Source of the DNA: Coriobacteriales bacterium
Lineage (GTDB): Bacteria; Actinomycetota; Coriobacteriia; Coriobacteriales; JAEZZM01
Assembly: GCA_029983705.1 (NCBI GenBank)
Contig: JASBYZ010000024.1
Span: forward strand, 1 to 18,158
Length of the DNA stretch: 18,158 nucleotides
Direction of reading: 5' to 3'
Part shown: positions 7,525-14,364 of the stretch, piece after piece
Layout: the number at the start of each line of letters is the position of its first letter
Numbering within the stretch: position 1 is the first letter of the stretch
Made by a program: the position numbers and the translations under genes
Notes under the pieces: model-generated
What the model saw: the letters and a program-made list of their open reading frames with translations, nothing else
The model's database searches: none
Told to the model about the DNA's origin: nothing

Positions 7525-8205
7525 ATGGATCCTAAAGAATATCTTGCAATTCGAAAAGCTTATAATTCGATGCGTCAGGATAAGGATCAGGATAATCGAC
7601 TAACTTTTGAAGAGTTTGCCATATTGAGTATTCTTTATGATAAAGATTATCTAACGGCTACTGAAATTGCAGAATTTCAGAAAGTCTCACGTCCTACCAT
7701 GACTCATCGCGGAAACCACCTTGAAAAGCTTGAGCTTATCACTCGAACTCCAGGTGTTAATGATAGACGCCAGGTTTGTTGTGCAATTACGCCCTTAGGT
7801 AAAGAAGACGTAGAAAAACAACTCAAAGAATTACTTACTCATCTACCAAAAGAGATTGCCGCATCATTTGGTCGCGGTAAGGCTGCTTCAGAAAACTTAA
7901 GAAAGCAGATTATCGAGATGGGCACTCAAGAAATTCTTGCTGGCTCTCTCACACTATTTGCATTTGGACTATTTAGTGATGAACAAGAGGTAACAATTAC
8001 TGATATCGTCGATAGCACTAGCTTACTACAGCCAACTGTTTCAATGTCTGTTGCTCGCCTTGAGCGCGCAGGGCTTCTTTCTCGCCAAAGAGGTAGTGCG
8101 ACTTCAAGACGCACTACACTGGTAAGCGTTACTGAAGAAGGTCAATCAGAGCTTGATGACATGCTCTCAACTGTTTCTGATATGAAAGTAGTGCATTCAA
8201 AGTAA
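7525..8205 (+). CDS. MarR-family regulator with two tandem winged-helix domains
   Basis: The 226-residue product contains two MarR-like winged helices in one chain. The first (about 27-98) has LTATEIAEFQKVSRPTMTHR as its DNA-reading segment and a DRR wing (GVNDRRQVCCAITPLG). The second (about 138-215) has the corresponding ITDIVDSTSLLQPTVSMSVA and a SRR wing (TSRRTTLVSVTEEG). Ordinary MarR proteins have one domain of about 140-150 residues and dimerise, so this chain may act as an internal dimer. The ATG follows AACGGAG at a normal distance. The gene faces the M19 dipeptidase, with stops 8 bases apart. Palindromic sequence just upstream suggests autoregulation. The ligand is unknown, and no efflux pump or enzyme lies in the same operon. 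Confidence 0.85.
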   Translation: MDPKEYLAIRKAYNSMRQDKDQDNRLTFEEFAILSILYDKDYLTATEIAEFQKVSRPTMTHRGNHLEKLELITRTPGVNDRRQVCCAITPLGKEDVEKQLKELLTHLPKEIAASFGRGKAASENLRKQIIEMGTQEILAGSLTLFAFGLFSDEQEVTITDIVDSTSLLQPTVSMSVARLERAGLLSRQRGSATSRRTTLVSVTEEGQSELDDMLSTVSDMKVVHSK

Positions 8206-8213
8206 ATGCCTGT

Positions 8214-9188
8214 TTAAGAGGCCTCATATTCGTTAAAGAAGCGCTGAGCATTTTTGTAGAAAAGCTTAGCGCTTATTTCTTGTCCAAATCTGTTTTCAAG
8301 GAGCTCATAAAATCCTTGAAGTTTTGAGCCTGCGCTTAAAAAGCTTGGAACCTTAGCTCCGTCATAATCAGTTCCTAAACAGAGGTGATCTTCTGCACCC
8401 AATTTGATCGCGTGATCAATGTGGTAAGAGATATCATCAAAGTCAGGGTCTGCATGCTTTGTGCTAATAAAATCTCTGCAGAAGTTAAGACCAAAGATTC
8501 CGCCCATATCTATAAGGCGAAGTACCTGCTCATCCTGGAGATTTCTTGGATGGTCACATACTGCACGCAGGTTAGAGTGAGAAGCGACCATTGGCTTATC
8601 CATCACCTCAAAGGCATCATCAAAGCCATGCTCATTTAAGTGAGAGAGGTCAATAATAATGTTTGCCTCTTCAAGGGCTTTGATAGCTTCTCTTCCAAAG
8701 GTCGTAAGGCCATCTGTTGTATCATTACCAGAACCAATGGCGTTTTTGCCGTTCCAGGTAAGCGTAAGCATTTTAACGCCGTGTTCTTGGAGGATATCAA
8801 TAGTAGAGATCTGAGCATTAAGAACGGTTCCGTTTTCTATAGTAAGAAAACTTGCAGCCTTACCCGACTCCCACACGCTATCAAGTTCTGAAATTGAGCG
8901 TATTTGTTGAATTTCACTTGAAAAGTCAGAAAATTCTAGGTCATATCGGTCTTTGACGCGCAGATAAAAATCGAGTGCCTCTTGGTTTTGAAAGCGCTCA
9001 GGAATAAAAATTGCAAAACATTGTAGCCATCTAAAATCTTTCATTTCTTCAAGATTGAGGGCTTTATCGTTGTGCTTAAGTGTCTGAGGTCTGTGAGCTC
9101 CCGTTTTATTCCAGCCAGTTTCGTAATCATAGGCTAAACGGTCAAAGGTATCGCAGTGAAGATCTATTACCTTTAACAAATTATCCAT
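8214..9188 (-). CDS. Membrane-dipeptidase-type peptidase M19
   Basis: This is a zinc-dependent dipeptidase of the renal dipeptidase family (M19, amidohydrolase fold), which hydrolyses a broad range of dipeptides. The 324-residue product shows the expected metal ligands in order: H11 and D13 in DLHCD, E118 in FLTIENG, H183 in DLSHLNE, H204 in ASHSN, and D274 in LGTDYDG. The H183-H204 gap of 21 equals that of the mammalian enzyme. No signal peptide is seen, so it is probably cytoplasmic. GGAGG lies 10 bases before the ATG. It is divergent from acpP (110 bases between starts) and convergent with the MarR gene. Its role is likely use of imported peptides, or of D-amino-acid dipeptides; the substrate is not shown. 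Confidence 0.9.
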   Translation of the reverse strand: MDNLLKVIDLHCDTFDRLAYDYETGWNKTGAHRPQTLKHNDKALNLEEMKDFRWLQCFAIFIPERFQNQEALDFYLRVKDRYDLEFSDFSSEIQQIRSISELDSVWESGKAASFLTIENGTVLNAQISTIDILQEHGVKMLTLTWNGKNAIGSGNDTTDGLTTFGREAIKALEEANIIIDLSHLNEHGFDDAFEVMDKPMVASHSNLRAVCDHPRNLQDEQVLRLIDMGGIFGLNFCRDFISTKHADPDFDDISYHIDHAIKLGAEDHLCLGTDYDGAKVPSFLSAGSKLQGFYELLENRFGQEISAKLFYKNAQRFFNEYEAS

Positions 9189-9243
9189 CCTTTTTTGGCC
9201 TCCTACATAATTTTTATACTTAGTACTACCACTTTGTCCGTAT

Positions 9244-9272
9244 TTGTTATATTTTAAGCCTGTCCATATATT
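9244..9272 (+). promoter_or_regulatory. Promoter of acpP
   Basis: TTGTTA (9244-9249) and TATATT (9267-9272) are separated by exactly 17 bases. Transcription would start near 9279, shortly before the AAGGA ribosome site (9288-9292). Confidence 0.6.
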
Positions 9273-9298
9273 TTTACGTAATACAGCAAGGATAAATT

Positions 9299-9529
9299 AT
9301 GAACATCTATGAACAAATTAAGACCATACTAATTGATAACTATGGTGTCGATGAGGACGCTATCTCTCCTCGTGCAACCTTTGACTCACTTCAACTTGAT
9401 TCTCTTGACACAATCGAGATTATTACAGATCTTGAGGATGAGTTTGAAGTAGAGCTTGATGACTTAGAGGAGCTAAGCGACCTTGAGTCACTCTGCGACA
9501 AGATTGAAGAACTTCAGGAAGAGGCATAA
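9299..9529 (+). CDS. acpP: Acyl carrier protein
   Basis: This small acidic protein of 76 residues carries growing acyl chains on a phosphopantetheine arm in fatty acid synthesis or a related pathway. The attachment serine is S35 in LQLDSLDTIEI. The length, high Asp/Glu content and four-helix pattern fit the family. AAGGA precedes the ATG by six to seven bases, and a well-spaced promoter lies upstream. It stands alone: no fab genes are beside it, so whether it is the main ACP or a specialised one cannot be told here. It ends at the base of a hairpin region that also contains the ribosome site of the next gene. Confidence 0.93.
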   Translation: MNIYEQIKTILIDNYGVDEDAISPRATFDSLQLDSLDTIEIITDLEDEFEVELDDLEELSDLESLCDKIEELQEEA

Positions 9530-9565
9530 ACCCTTTCGCATTTCTCATAGTGACATTAATGTCAG

Positions 9566-9625
9566 ACCCCTTTGCGATACTGAGCATGACCAGAAAATCT
9601 GCATGAGCGCAAAGGGGTTTTATTT
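9566..9625 (+). terminator. Terminator-like hairpin that also contains the next gene's ribosome site
   Basis: ACCCCTTTGCG (9566-9576) pairs perfectly with CGCAAAGGGGT (9608-9618), followed by TTTATTT. The 31-base loop contains a small CAGA/TCTG hairpin. AAAGGGG in the 3' arm (9611-9617) is also the Shine-Dalgarno of the 9626 gene. An earlier imperfect 5' arm, AAACCCTTTCGC (9528-9539), could compete for the same 3' arm. Confidence 0.7.
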
Positions 9626-9976
9626 ATGTCTGATGTATATGTATTGTATCAAGATGCTAATTACTTAGGTAGCGTTGAGGTTGTATTAGAGCTCTATAAA
9701 ACAGGGGAGCTCAGTTTAGTTCAAAGTGACTCAGGCCTATCTACTCAAGAAGCCTTTGGAGTGCCCTATCACCGGGCTCAGATAGATGTAAGCTCTGATG
9801 CTGTAGATAAGCTCTTAATGTCGCTTAAATCAGATTCTGAAGGCTTGCTAGCAATACTGCGCAGAAAGCTTGGGCATATTTGTGCTCTTGAGAGCTTTTC
9901 TGATCTCTTAGATGAGTTTAACGTGCCCTACGTGTTTTCAAGTCAGTATGCTTCTAACTTAGTGCAGACCTATTAA
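9626..9976 (+). CDS. Small conserved-looking protein of unknown function
   Basis: I do not recognise this 116-residue protein. It is soluble, with no signal peptide, membrane segment or cysteine motif. It begins MSDVYVLYQDANYLGSVEVV and has alternating predicted beta strands and helices, with a Leu-rich helical part around 55-85. AAAGGGG lies eight bases before the ATG, inside the 3' arm of the preceding hairpin, so its translation may depend on that structure opening. It follows acpP by 96 bases and ends 4 bases before the convergent histidine kinase stop. Base composition matches the chromosomal genes, which supports it as a real gene rather than a chance ORF. Confidence 0.65.
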   Translation: MSDVYVLYQDANYLGSVEVVLELYKTGELSLVQSDSGLSTQEAFGVPYHRAQIDVSSDAVDKLLMSLKSDSEGLLAILRRKLGHICALESFSDLLDEFNVPYVFSSQYASNLVQTY

Positions 9977-9980
9977 TAGT

Positions 9981-11423
9981 CTAGCGCTTAAATTTATGCT
10001 TACTATGCTTTGGCTTATCTTCACTGAGCTCTTGGGGCTTAAAGGTTTGTGCGTTAAGTTTTGGAAGCTCAACATGTAAGGTAGTTCCGTTGAGCTCATC
10101 AGATGATGCACGTATAATGCCCTGGTGCTTGCCAACAATGCTGTGGGCAATAGCTAGACCTAGCCCAAAGCCACCAGACTTTCTATCTCTAGAAGAATCT
10201 GAGCGGTAGAAGCGCTTAAAGATTGACTGCAAGTCATCAGGGCTTATAGGCTCACCGGTATTATTTACTGAGAGCACGCATGATTCAGCCTGGTCTTCAA
10301 GGCTTACCTCGATTGACCCGCCAGGGTTTACGTATTTAATTGCATTATCAAGTAAGATTTTAAAGAGGCGCTCAAGCTCATCAGCATTGCCGTACAGTTC
10401 AATATCTGGATCAATTGATTCTGCTAAGGAAACCCCTTTTTCAAAGGCAAGACTTTCAAGCTGTAGACTTTGCTTAAAGCAGACCTCACTAAAGTTTACG
10501 GTTTCATAGCTGTGTGCAAGCTCTTCTGGAGACTTTACGCCTTGAGATTGGAGGCGAGATAAGGTAAGAAGATCTTGAACTAAAGACTGCATGCCTTGAG
10601 CTTCTTCACGCGTTGAAATAATCCACTTCTTTTGGCTTGCTACTGTTTCTTCTTGATTATCTAAAACAATATCGGTATTTGCCAAGATAACAGTAAGAGG
10701 GGTTTTAAGTTCATGTGAAGCGTCAGCAATAAATCTTTTTTGTGCCTCCCAAGCCTCTTGAATTGGGGTAACTGCAAGTTTTGAGAGCCAAGATGCGATA
10801 ACACTAAAAAAGAGGAGGGTAGTGGCTATTAAAACTAGGCCACCAATGGTGGCCCCTTTCATTGATTCAAAGACTGGACGCGCATCTGCAAATCCAATGC
10901 GGTATCCTTCTTGGGTTTCTGCAAGTGAGTAGTAGAGGCGCAAATCAGGTAAGTAGCCTGAATAGTAGGGGGTTCCAAGGGCTCCAGTTATTGCATTTTT
11001 TAAAAAGTCTGGCGAGTACATTTTAATGTTCTTATCAGACTCAACCATGATAACCCCGCCCTGGGTATCAGTTCTTACGATGTAGACCGGTACGGTATTT
11101 TGTACCAAAGAAGTTGGGGCAGGCTCTTTAAAGGTTGGTCCTTCTCCACCAGAAGTTGTATTTGCACGGTAACCAATAATCGCACTTACACGACCTGAAG
11201 TATTTGGATTTTTAAATGCAGCTGCGAGCGAGTTGTTTACGTAGGTGAGCTGGTTTTGATAGTTAAATGCAAGCACCAGCATAAAAATTACGCCACAAAG
11301 CATAGCAACCATAATCATCATAGTTGCAATGTATTTTTTTCTAAACGCAGAGATAAGCTCAGACTCGTTAGCAACTTTTTTAGAGCCTTTTTGCTCCTCT
11401 GGATCAAATCTAAAGAGCTTCAT
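9981..11423 (-). CDS. Sensor histidine kinase of a two-component system
   Basis: This 480-residue membrane sensor autophosphorylates on histidine and passes phosphate to the regulator encoded just upstream. The order is: a cytoplasmic N-terminus, TM1 (about 31-53), an extracellular sensing region of about 135 residues, TM2 (about 190-212), a HisKA dimerisation domain with H237 in DASHELKTPLT, and a HATPase domain. The HATPase has an N-box with N360 (LLDNAIKY), an F-box IFKRFYRSD and a G2-box GGFGLGLA (417-424). The tail is basic and Lys/His-rich (KPKHSKHKFKR). The extracellular region matches no domain I know. No strong ribosome site precedes the ATG; the gap from the regulator is 17 bases, so translation is probably coupled or operonic. 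The signal is unknown. Confidence 0.92.
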   Translation of the reverse strand: MKLFRFDPEEQKGSKKVANESELISAFRKKYIATMMIMVAMLCGVIFMLVLAFNYQNQLTYVNNSLAAAFKNPNTSGRVSAIIGYRANTTSGGEGPTFKEPAPTSLVQNTVPVYIVRTDTQGGVIMVESDKNIKMYSPDFLKNAITGALGTPYYSGYLPDLRLYYSLAETQEGYRIGFADARPVFESMKGATIGGLVLIATTLLFFSVIASWLSKLAVTPIQEAWEAQKRFIADASHELKTPLTVILANTDIVLDNQEETVASQKKWIISTREEAQGMQSLVQDLLTLSRLQSQGVKSPEELAHSYETVNFSEVCFKQSLQLESLAFEKGVSLAESIDPDIELYGNADELERLFKILLDNAIKYVNPGGSIEVSLEDQAESCVLSVNNTGEPISPDDLQSIFKRFYRSDSSRDRKSGGFGLGLAIAHSIVGKHQGIIRASSDELNGTTLHVELPKLNAQTFKPQELSEDKPKHSKHKFKR

Positions 11424-11440
11424 AATTTAATAGGCAAGCC

Positions 11441-12130
11441 TTACAGGTTTGGAACTTGTCTATCATCCATAAGGCGATAGCCAAGTTTTCTAATAGTGCT
11501 AATAGTGACGCTGGAGTTTAAATAGGAAAGTTTTTTACGCAAAAAGGAGATATAGGCCTCAACGTTGTTGTCTACAGCGTCTGACTCAACACCCCAAATT
11601 TTTGCAATAAGCATGTCTTTAGTTACAGTTTGGCCGGAATTTGTCATAAGAAGCGAAAGTACATCAAATTCTTTTTGCGATAAGTTTACTGATTTAATGC
11701 CACAGCTTAGCTCACGCGAACTTAAGTCAAGTTCAATATCGCCAAAACTAAGCTCGTTTAAGACAACCTCACCCTGTCTACGAGTAACAGCTCTCACACG
11801 AGCAAGGAGCTCTTCAGGTTCAAAAGGCTTTGTAATATAGTCATCTGCGCCATTATCAAGCCCTTGAATTATGTCTTCTTTAGTTGAGCGCGCAGTAAGC
11901 ATGATGATTGGAGTGTTGATTCCGTTTCTTCTGAGATCTTTGGCAACATCAAAGCCATTTCTCTTTGGAAGCATGACATCAAGAAGGATTGCATCATAAA
12001 GTGAGTTCATTCCGTATGAGAAAGCGTCTTCACCATCATAGACAACATCTACAATATATCCGGCACCCTCTAAAATATGTCCGAGGGCATCGGCAAGCCT
12101 TGTCTCGTCTTCAACTACTAATATATTCAA
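11441..12130 (-). CDS. OmpR/PhoB-family response regulator
   Basis: This DNA-binding partner of the adjacent kinase has 229 residues from the TTG at 12130. The N-terminal receiver has the acidic VVEDE, phosphoacceptor D51 in AILLDVMLP, a T in IIMLTAR, and K in YITKPFEP. A C-terminal winged helix (about 125-225) ends in VTISTIRKLGYRL. The ORF can be extended to an ATG at 12157, adding nine residues, but that start has no ribosome site. AAGGG (12141-12145) lies 10 bases before the TTG, and the -10 box TATAAT (minus strand, 12178-12183) would start RNA too close to the ATG. The TTG also gives the family-typical beginning, start-NILVVEDE. The targets are unknown. Confidence 0.9.
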   Translation of the reverse strand: MNILVVEDETRLADALGHILEGAGYIVDVVYDGEDAFSYGMNSLYDAILLDVMLPKRNGFDVAKDLRRNGINTPIIMLTARSTKEDIIQGLDNGADDYITKPFEPEELLARVRAVTRRQGEVVLNELSFGDIELDLSSRELSCGIKSVNLSQKEFDVLSLLMTNSGQTVTKDMLIAKIWGVESDAVDNNVEAYISFLRKKLSYLNSSVTISTIRKLGYRLMDDRQVPNL

Positions 12131-12177
12131 ATAGCTCACGCCCTTAAGAAATTGCATACTAGCTTGGATGCTTAATT

Positions 12178-12183
12178 ATTATA
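12178..12183 (-). promoter_or_regulatory. -10 element of the regulator-kinase operon
   Basis: A perfect TATAAT on the minus strand lies about 50 bases before the preferred TTG start of the response regulator. No convincing -35 box is at the right distance, so a regulator may assist it. Confidence 0.45.
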
Positions 12184-12241
12184 CTAGCGTATTAATTTAA
12201 AATCTTAGAGCAATTTTCAGATTGATTTAAGGCTTGGTAGA

Positions 12242-12247
12242 TATACT
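12242..12247 (+). promoter_or_regulatory. -10 element for the structured RNA
   Basis: TATACT lies about 7 bases before the inferred RNA start near 12254. A TTGATT at 12222-12227 is only 14 bases upstream, too close for an ideal -35. The promoter is therefore a moderate call. Confidence 0.4.
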
Positions 12248-12253
12248 GAAGTC

Positions 12254-12460
12254 AGTCCTTTCAGAGGAGATTGATTTAGCAAGCAATGTAGGGCACGACA
12301 TTAGCCTGTTAAAGTAAGGTTTGATCCGGAGCAATCAGATCTTAGTTTCACATATCTTCTCTAGATATACTGCAGGTACAAAACCTGCTGAAGGGTTATA
12401 AGGAAATAACCCGCAGTCTACTTTAAAATGAGACCTCTTAGTTAAGGGGTCTCATTTTTT
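12254..12460 (+). ncRNA. Structured non-coding RNA of about 207 nt; family uncertain, raiA motif a candidate
   Basis: No ORF covers this stretch, but it folds into an ordered multi-helix structure. An 8-bp closing helix, TTAAAGTA (12309-12316) with TACTTTAA (12419-12426), encloses four hairpins in a row. The first stem runs from about 12317-12325 to 12334-12342 with loop CCGGAGCA. The others are ATATCT/AGATAT (12352-12368), GCAGGT/ACCTGC (12372-12388) and GGGTTAT/ATAACCC (12393-12412). A 5' hairpin AATGT/ACATT (near 12286-12302) has loop AGGGCACG. A strong terminator closes the 3' end. It is divergent from the two-component operon. It does not show the hallmarks of tmRNA, RNase P RNA or SRP RNA. 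Length, architecture and host group would fit the raiA motif, but I recall no diagnostic sequence well enough to claim it. Confidence 0.6.
12426..12460 (+). terminator. Rho-independent terminator of the structured RNA
   Basis: AAATGAGACC (12426-12435) pairs with GGTCTCATTT (12448-12457), with three further inner pairs (CTT/AAG) around loop AGTT. TTTTTT follows. This is one of the strongest terminators in the window. Confidence 0.9.
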
Positions 12461-12475
12461 GTATGGTCAAAAATC

Positions 12476-12494
12476 AGAGCTATAGGACAAAAAT
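12476..12494 (+). repeat. 19-bp direct repeat, left copy
   Basis: AGAGCTATAGGACAAAAAT is identical to 15802-15820 in the same orientation, and the two copies bound the decayed island. A related sequence, GGACAAAAAGTGTGTAT (12576-12592), matches the left copy's continuation (12485-12501) at 15 of 17 bases. Confidence 0.75.
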
Positions 12495-12505
12495 TGTGTA
12501 CAGAG

Positions 12506-12540
12506 AAGGGTTGTTGACGCAGGTCAGCAGCCCTTTTTTA
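12506..12540 (+). terminator. Second terminator-like hairpin
   Basis: GGGTTGTTGAC (12508-12518) pairs with GTCAGCAGCCC (12523-12533), with two G-U pairs and loop GCAG, followed by a run of seven T. It lies between two related GGACAAAAA repeats and upstream of the transposase remnant. It may protect the element from read-through. Confidence 0.75.
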
Positions 12541-12575
12541 GTGCAAAAAATTAAAGGCATCCAATTTTTATGCCT

Positions 12576-12592
12576 GGACAAAAAGTGTGTAT
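12576..12592 (+). repeat. Diverged copy of the island repeat, possible IS left end
   Basis: GGACAAAAAGTGTGTAT resembles 12485-12501 (GGACAAAAATTGTGTAC). It lies 70 bases before the transposase start, where an insertion-sequence terminal repeat would be expected. No inverted partner was seen to the right. Confidence 0.4.
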
Positions 12593-12661
12593 GAGATATT
12601 GATTTTTGCCTGCTAGACCTGTCTAAATTAGTTGAAAAAATTCTACTTTTTAGGGGTCTAA

Positions 12662-13147
12662 ATGAAGAGTAAAATCTGTCCGGTTTGTGGCTCTAATATG
12701 GTAAGAAATGGTAAGACCGAATCAGGCAAACAACGCTTTAGATGTAAGGCTTGTGGTTCTTCTAAAACCCATTCCTACAATAGTGACTCAAAAGAGTTAA
12801 AAGAGTTTCTAGACTGGCTTTTATCAAAGCAAAGACAAGTTGATATGAAAGGTGGGGGCAGAACATTCAGGCGTAACATGGCTAAGTTTTGGTCTGTGTA
12901 GCCTATGCCAAATATAGTCGATGAAGTGCACAGGGTAATCTTTATTGACGCACCTACTTATCTTTTTGAAGTAAAAAAACGTCGAATTTCAACTAGTATT
13001 TCCGTTGATTATACTTTTAAAGCTATTCCAAAAGAAGATGTGGAAACAACAGTTCAAGAACTTTATGAGTTTTATCTAGATTTCCAAAAAACTATAAACA
13101 ATATTGAAAATCATTTAAGTGAGCTTAAAATAAAACTGTATGTATAA
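12662..13147 (+). pseudogene. IS1249-family transposase, N-terminal fragment with in-frame stop and unrelated tail
   Basis: The first 79 codons encode a zinc ribbon (C6, C9, C28, C31) and a helix with the family phrases FLDWLLSKQRQVDMKGGGRT and FRRNMAKFW. A TAG at 12899-12901 interrupts the frame; it most likely replaces TGG (Trp). The same frame then resumes with NIVDEVHRVIFID, the start of the DDE catalytic domain carrying its first acidic residue. After about 12957 the match ends. The remaining 60 or so residues (coiled-coil-like, Lys/Glu/Ile-rich, ending ELKIKLYV) do not resemble the rest of an IS1249 transposase of about 380-400 residues. The joint therefore looks like a deletion or recombination with another gene's 3' end. 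AGGGG lies five bases before the ATG. It cannot encode an active transposase. Confidence 0.8.
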
Positions 13148-13506
13148 AATAAATAACACATTAATACGGTAGATTAATATAAAAATCAAGGCACAACATT
13201 GTTCTAAATCTCTACTGCTGCTTTCACTAATGTTTCATTACTTTTCGTACTCAAAAAATTAATTTAAATTCAATGACCTCTGAATCCATATAGATGAACT
13301 CAGAACTTTAAACATCTTTTCAGTTACCAGTTTTTCAAACATAAGAATTAATCAGCTGTCTTGTAATCTCAATCTCTGCATACAAGACCTCACACTATTT
13401 CACTCCTTATTATCTTTTGACTTACCAAGAGACTAGTATCTGATATCCCCTCACGTGATGGAAAAAAGAAACGCTGAACTTTGATAACTGAATAAGAGGT
13501 GATCTC
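13148..13506. other. AT-rich stretch without a recognisable gene
   Basis: No ORF of convincing length or composition occurs on either strand. On the minus strand, short fragments around 13270-13385 share one frame but are broken by stops and match nothing I know. It is probably decayed mobile-element sequence upstream of the holin. Confidence 0.5.
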
Positions 13507-13719
13507 ATAATAGATATACAAAAGATTAAAGAGCGCCTTAAAAACAAAGTAGTGCTAAGTGCATTTGTTGCAGCTTTACTTGCACTTGTTTATAAGGTAC
13601 TAGAAGTAGTAGGAATATCTCTACCTATAGCTCAAGGGGAGCTTATAGAGATAGCTAACTTACTAATTAATGTGCTGGTAGTACTCGGTATTGTTACCTA
13701 TGTGAGTGAGGAGAGTTAG
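13507..13719 (+). pseudogene. phiLC3-family phage holin with ATA in place of a start codon
   Basis: The frame encodes 70 residues with the phiLC3 holin pattern IDIQKIKERLKNKVVL, then a transmembrane helix (about 15-32), a short loop and a second helix (about 48-65) ending IVTYVSEES. Holins make pores that let an endolysin reach the wall, or act as phage-type membrane proteins. AGAGGTGATC (13496-13504) is an almost perfect Shine-Dalgarno and points to the ATA codon at 13507. No ATG, GTG or TTG lies at the right place. Either a G-to-A change destroyed the ATG or translation uses a rare ATA start. The reading frame is otherwise intact. The lipoprotein gene on the opposite strand, when frame-corrected, overlaps its stop by two bases. 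Confidence 0.7.
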
Positions 13720-13842
13720 TAAATTTCAGCTAATATTTGAGGATCTATATTAAAATTTTCTTTATAAAAATTATTTTTATTATACTTATTTTTAAAATCA
13801 TTTTGAGAGTTATAAAATCTGTTTGTATTAATTCCTGCTGGA

Positions 13843-14337
13843 TCAGCAAGAAATATATAAGTTATTATCTCGTAAATATGCTTCGTAATCATAATCACCA
13901 GTTGCATCTATAGACGCAAAATAAAGCTCGTCATCATTGTTAAATTTTCCATTTTGATAGTCTTTAATAATTTTTTCAACAGCAAGAGATCTGCTAAATA
14001 AATTAATGCCATTATTAGTTTGTAATTGTCTCCAATTTCTTTTTTTACTATCGAAAAAATCTGAGAGGCCAATACTGTCAAGAGCCTTCTTAATAGTATT
14101 TAAATTAGGGTCATTTATATTAATTTTAATTATTATAAATGACCCCTCGTGATAGTAACCAGATATCTCATTTCTCTCATAACTCCGTTGAAGCGTCTCA
14201 TGTATGACTTTATTTGAATTTTGCGAATAAGAAAGTGTTTTTAAATTAAATGAACTACTTAAATCATTTTGTTTTATACAAGAAGAAACTACTAATAATA
14301 TAAATAATAAAATGATTATTCTAATTATTTTATTCAT
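13843..14337 (-). CDS. Small lipoprotein, probably frameshifted near its 3' end
   Basis: The 164-residue product starts with a classic lipoprotein signal: Lys/Arg near the N-terminus, a hydrophobic stretch, and VSSC with lipidation at C20. It should therefore be membrane-tethered outside the cell. The rest is polar, Asn/Lys/Ile-rich and matches no family I know. AAAGGG precedes the ATG. The frame ends abruptly at DNNLYISC. The alternative frame continues from the same point as LYIFLADPAGINTNRFYNSQ and onward to a stop at 13716. This suggests a lost TA in the TATATA run near 13858, and an original protein of about 210 residues. It is divergent from the lysin gene (27 bases between starts), so it could be an immunity, exclusion or accessory protein; this is inference. 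Base composition is strongly AT-rich compared with the chromosome. Confidence 0.6.
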   Translation of the reverse strand: MNKIIRIIILLFILLVVSSCIKQNDLSSSFNLKTLSYSQNSNKVIHETLQRSYERNEISGYYHEGSFIIIKININDPNLNTIKKALDSIGLSDFFDSKKRNWRQLQTNNGINLFSRSLAVEKIIKDYQNGKFNNDDELYFASIDATGDYDYEAYLRDNNLYISC

Positions 14338-14364
14338 TAATTTATCCCTTTTAGGAGGTTTACT

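Noticed and set aside
12254..12460. tmRNA, RNase P RNA or SRP RNA
   Set aside because: No tag-peptide frame, no RNase P conserved core and no SRP tetraloop-type hairpin could be found.
13716..13907. Independent 63-residue minus-strand gene
   Set aside because: It overlaps the lipoprotein 3' end in another frame, has no ribosome site, and reads as the natural continuation of that gene after a frameshift.
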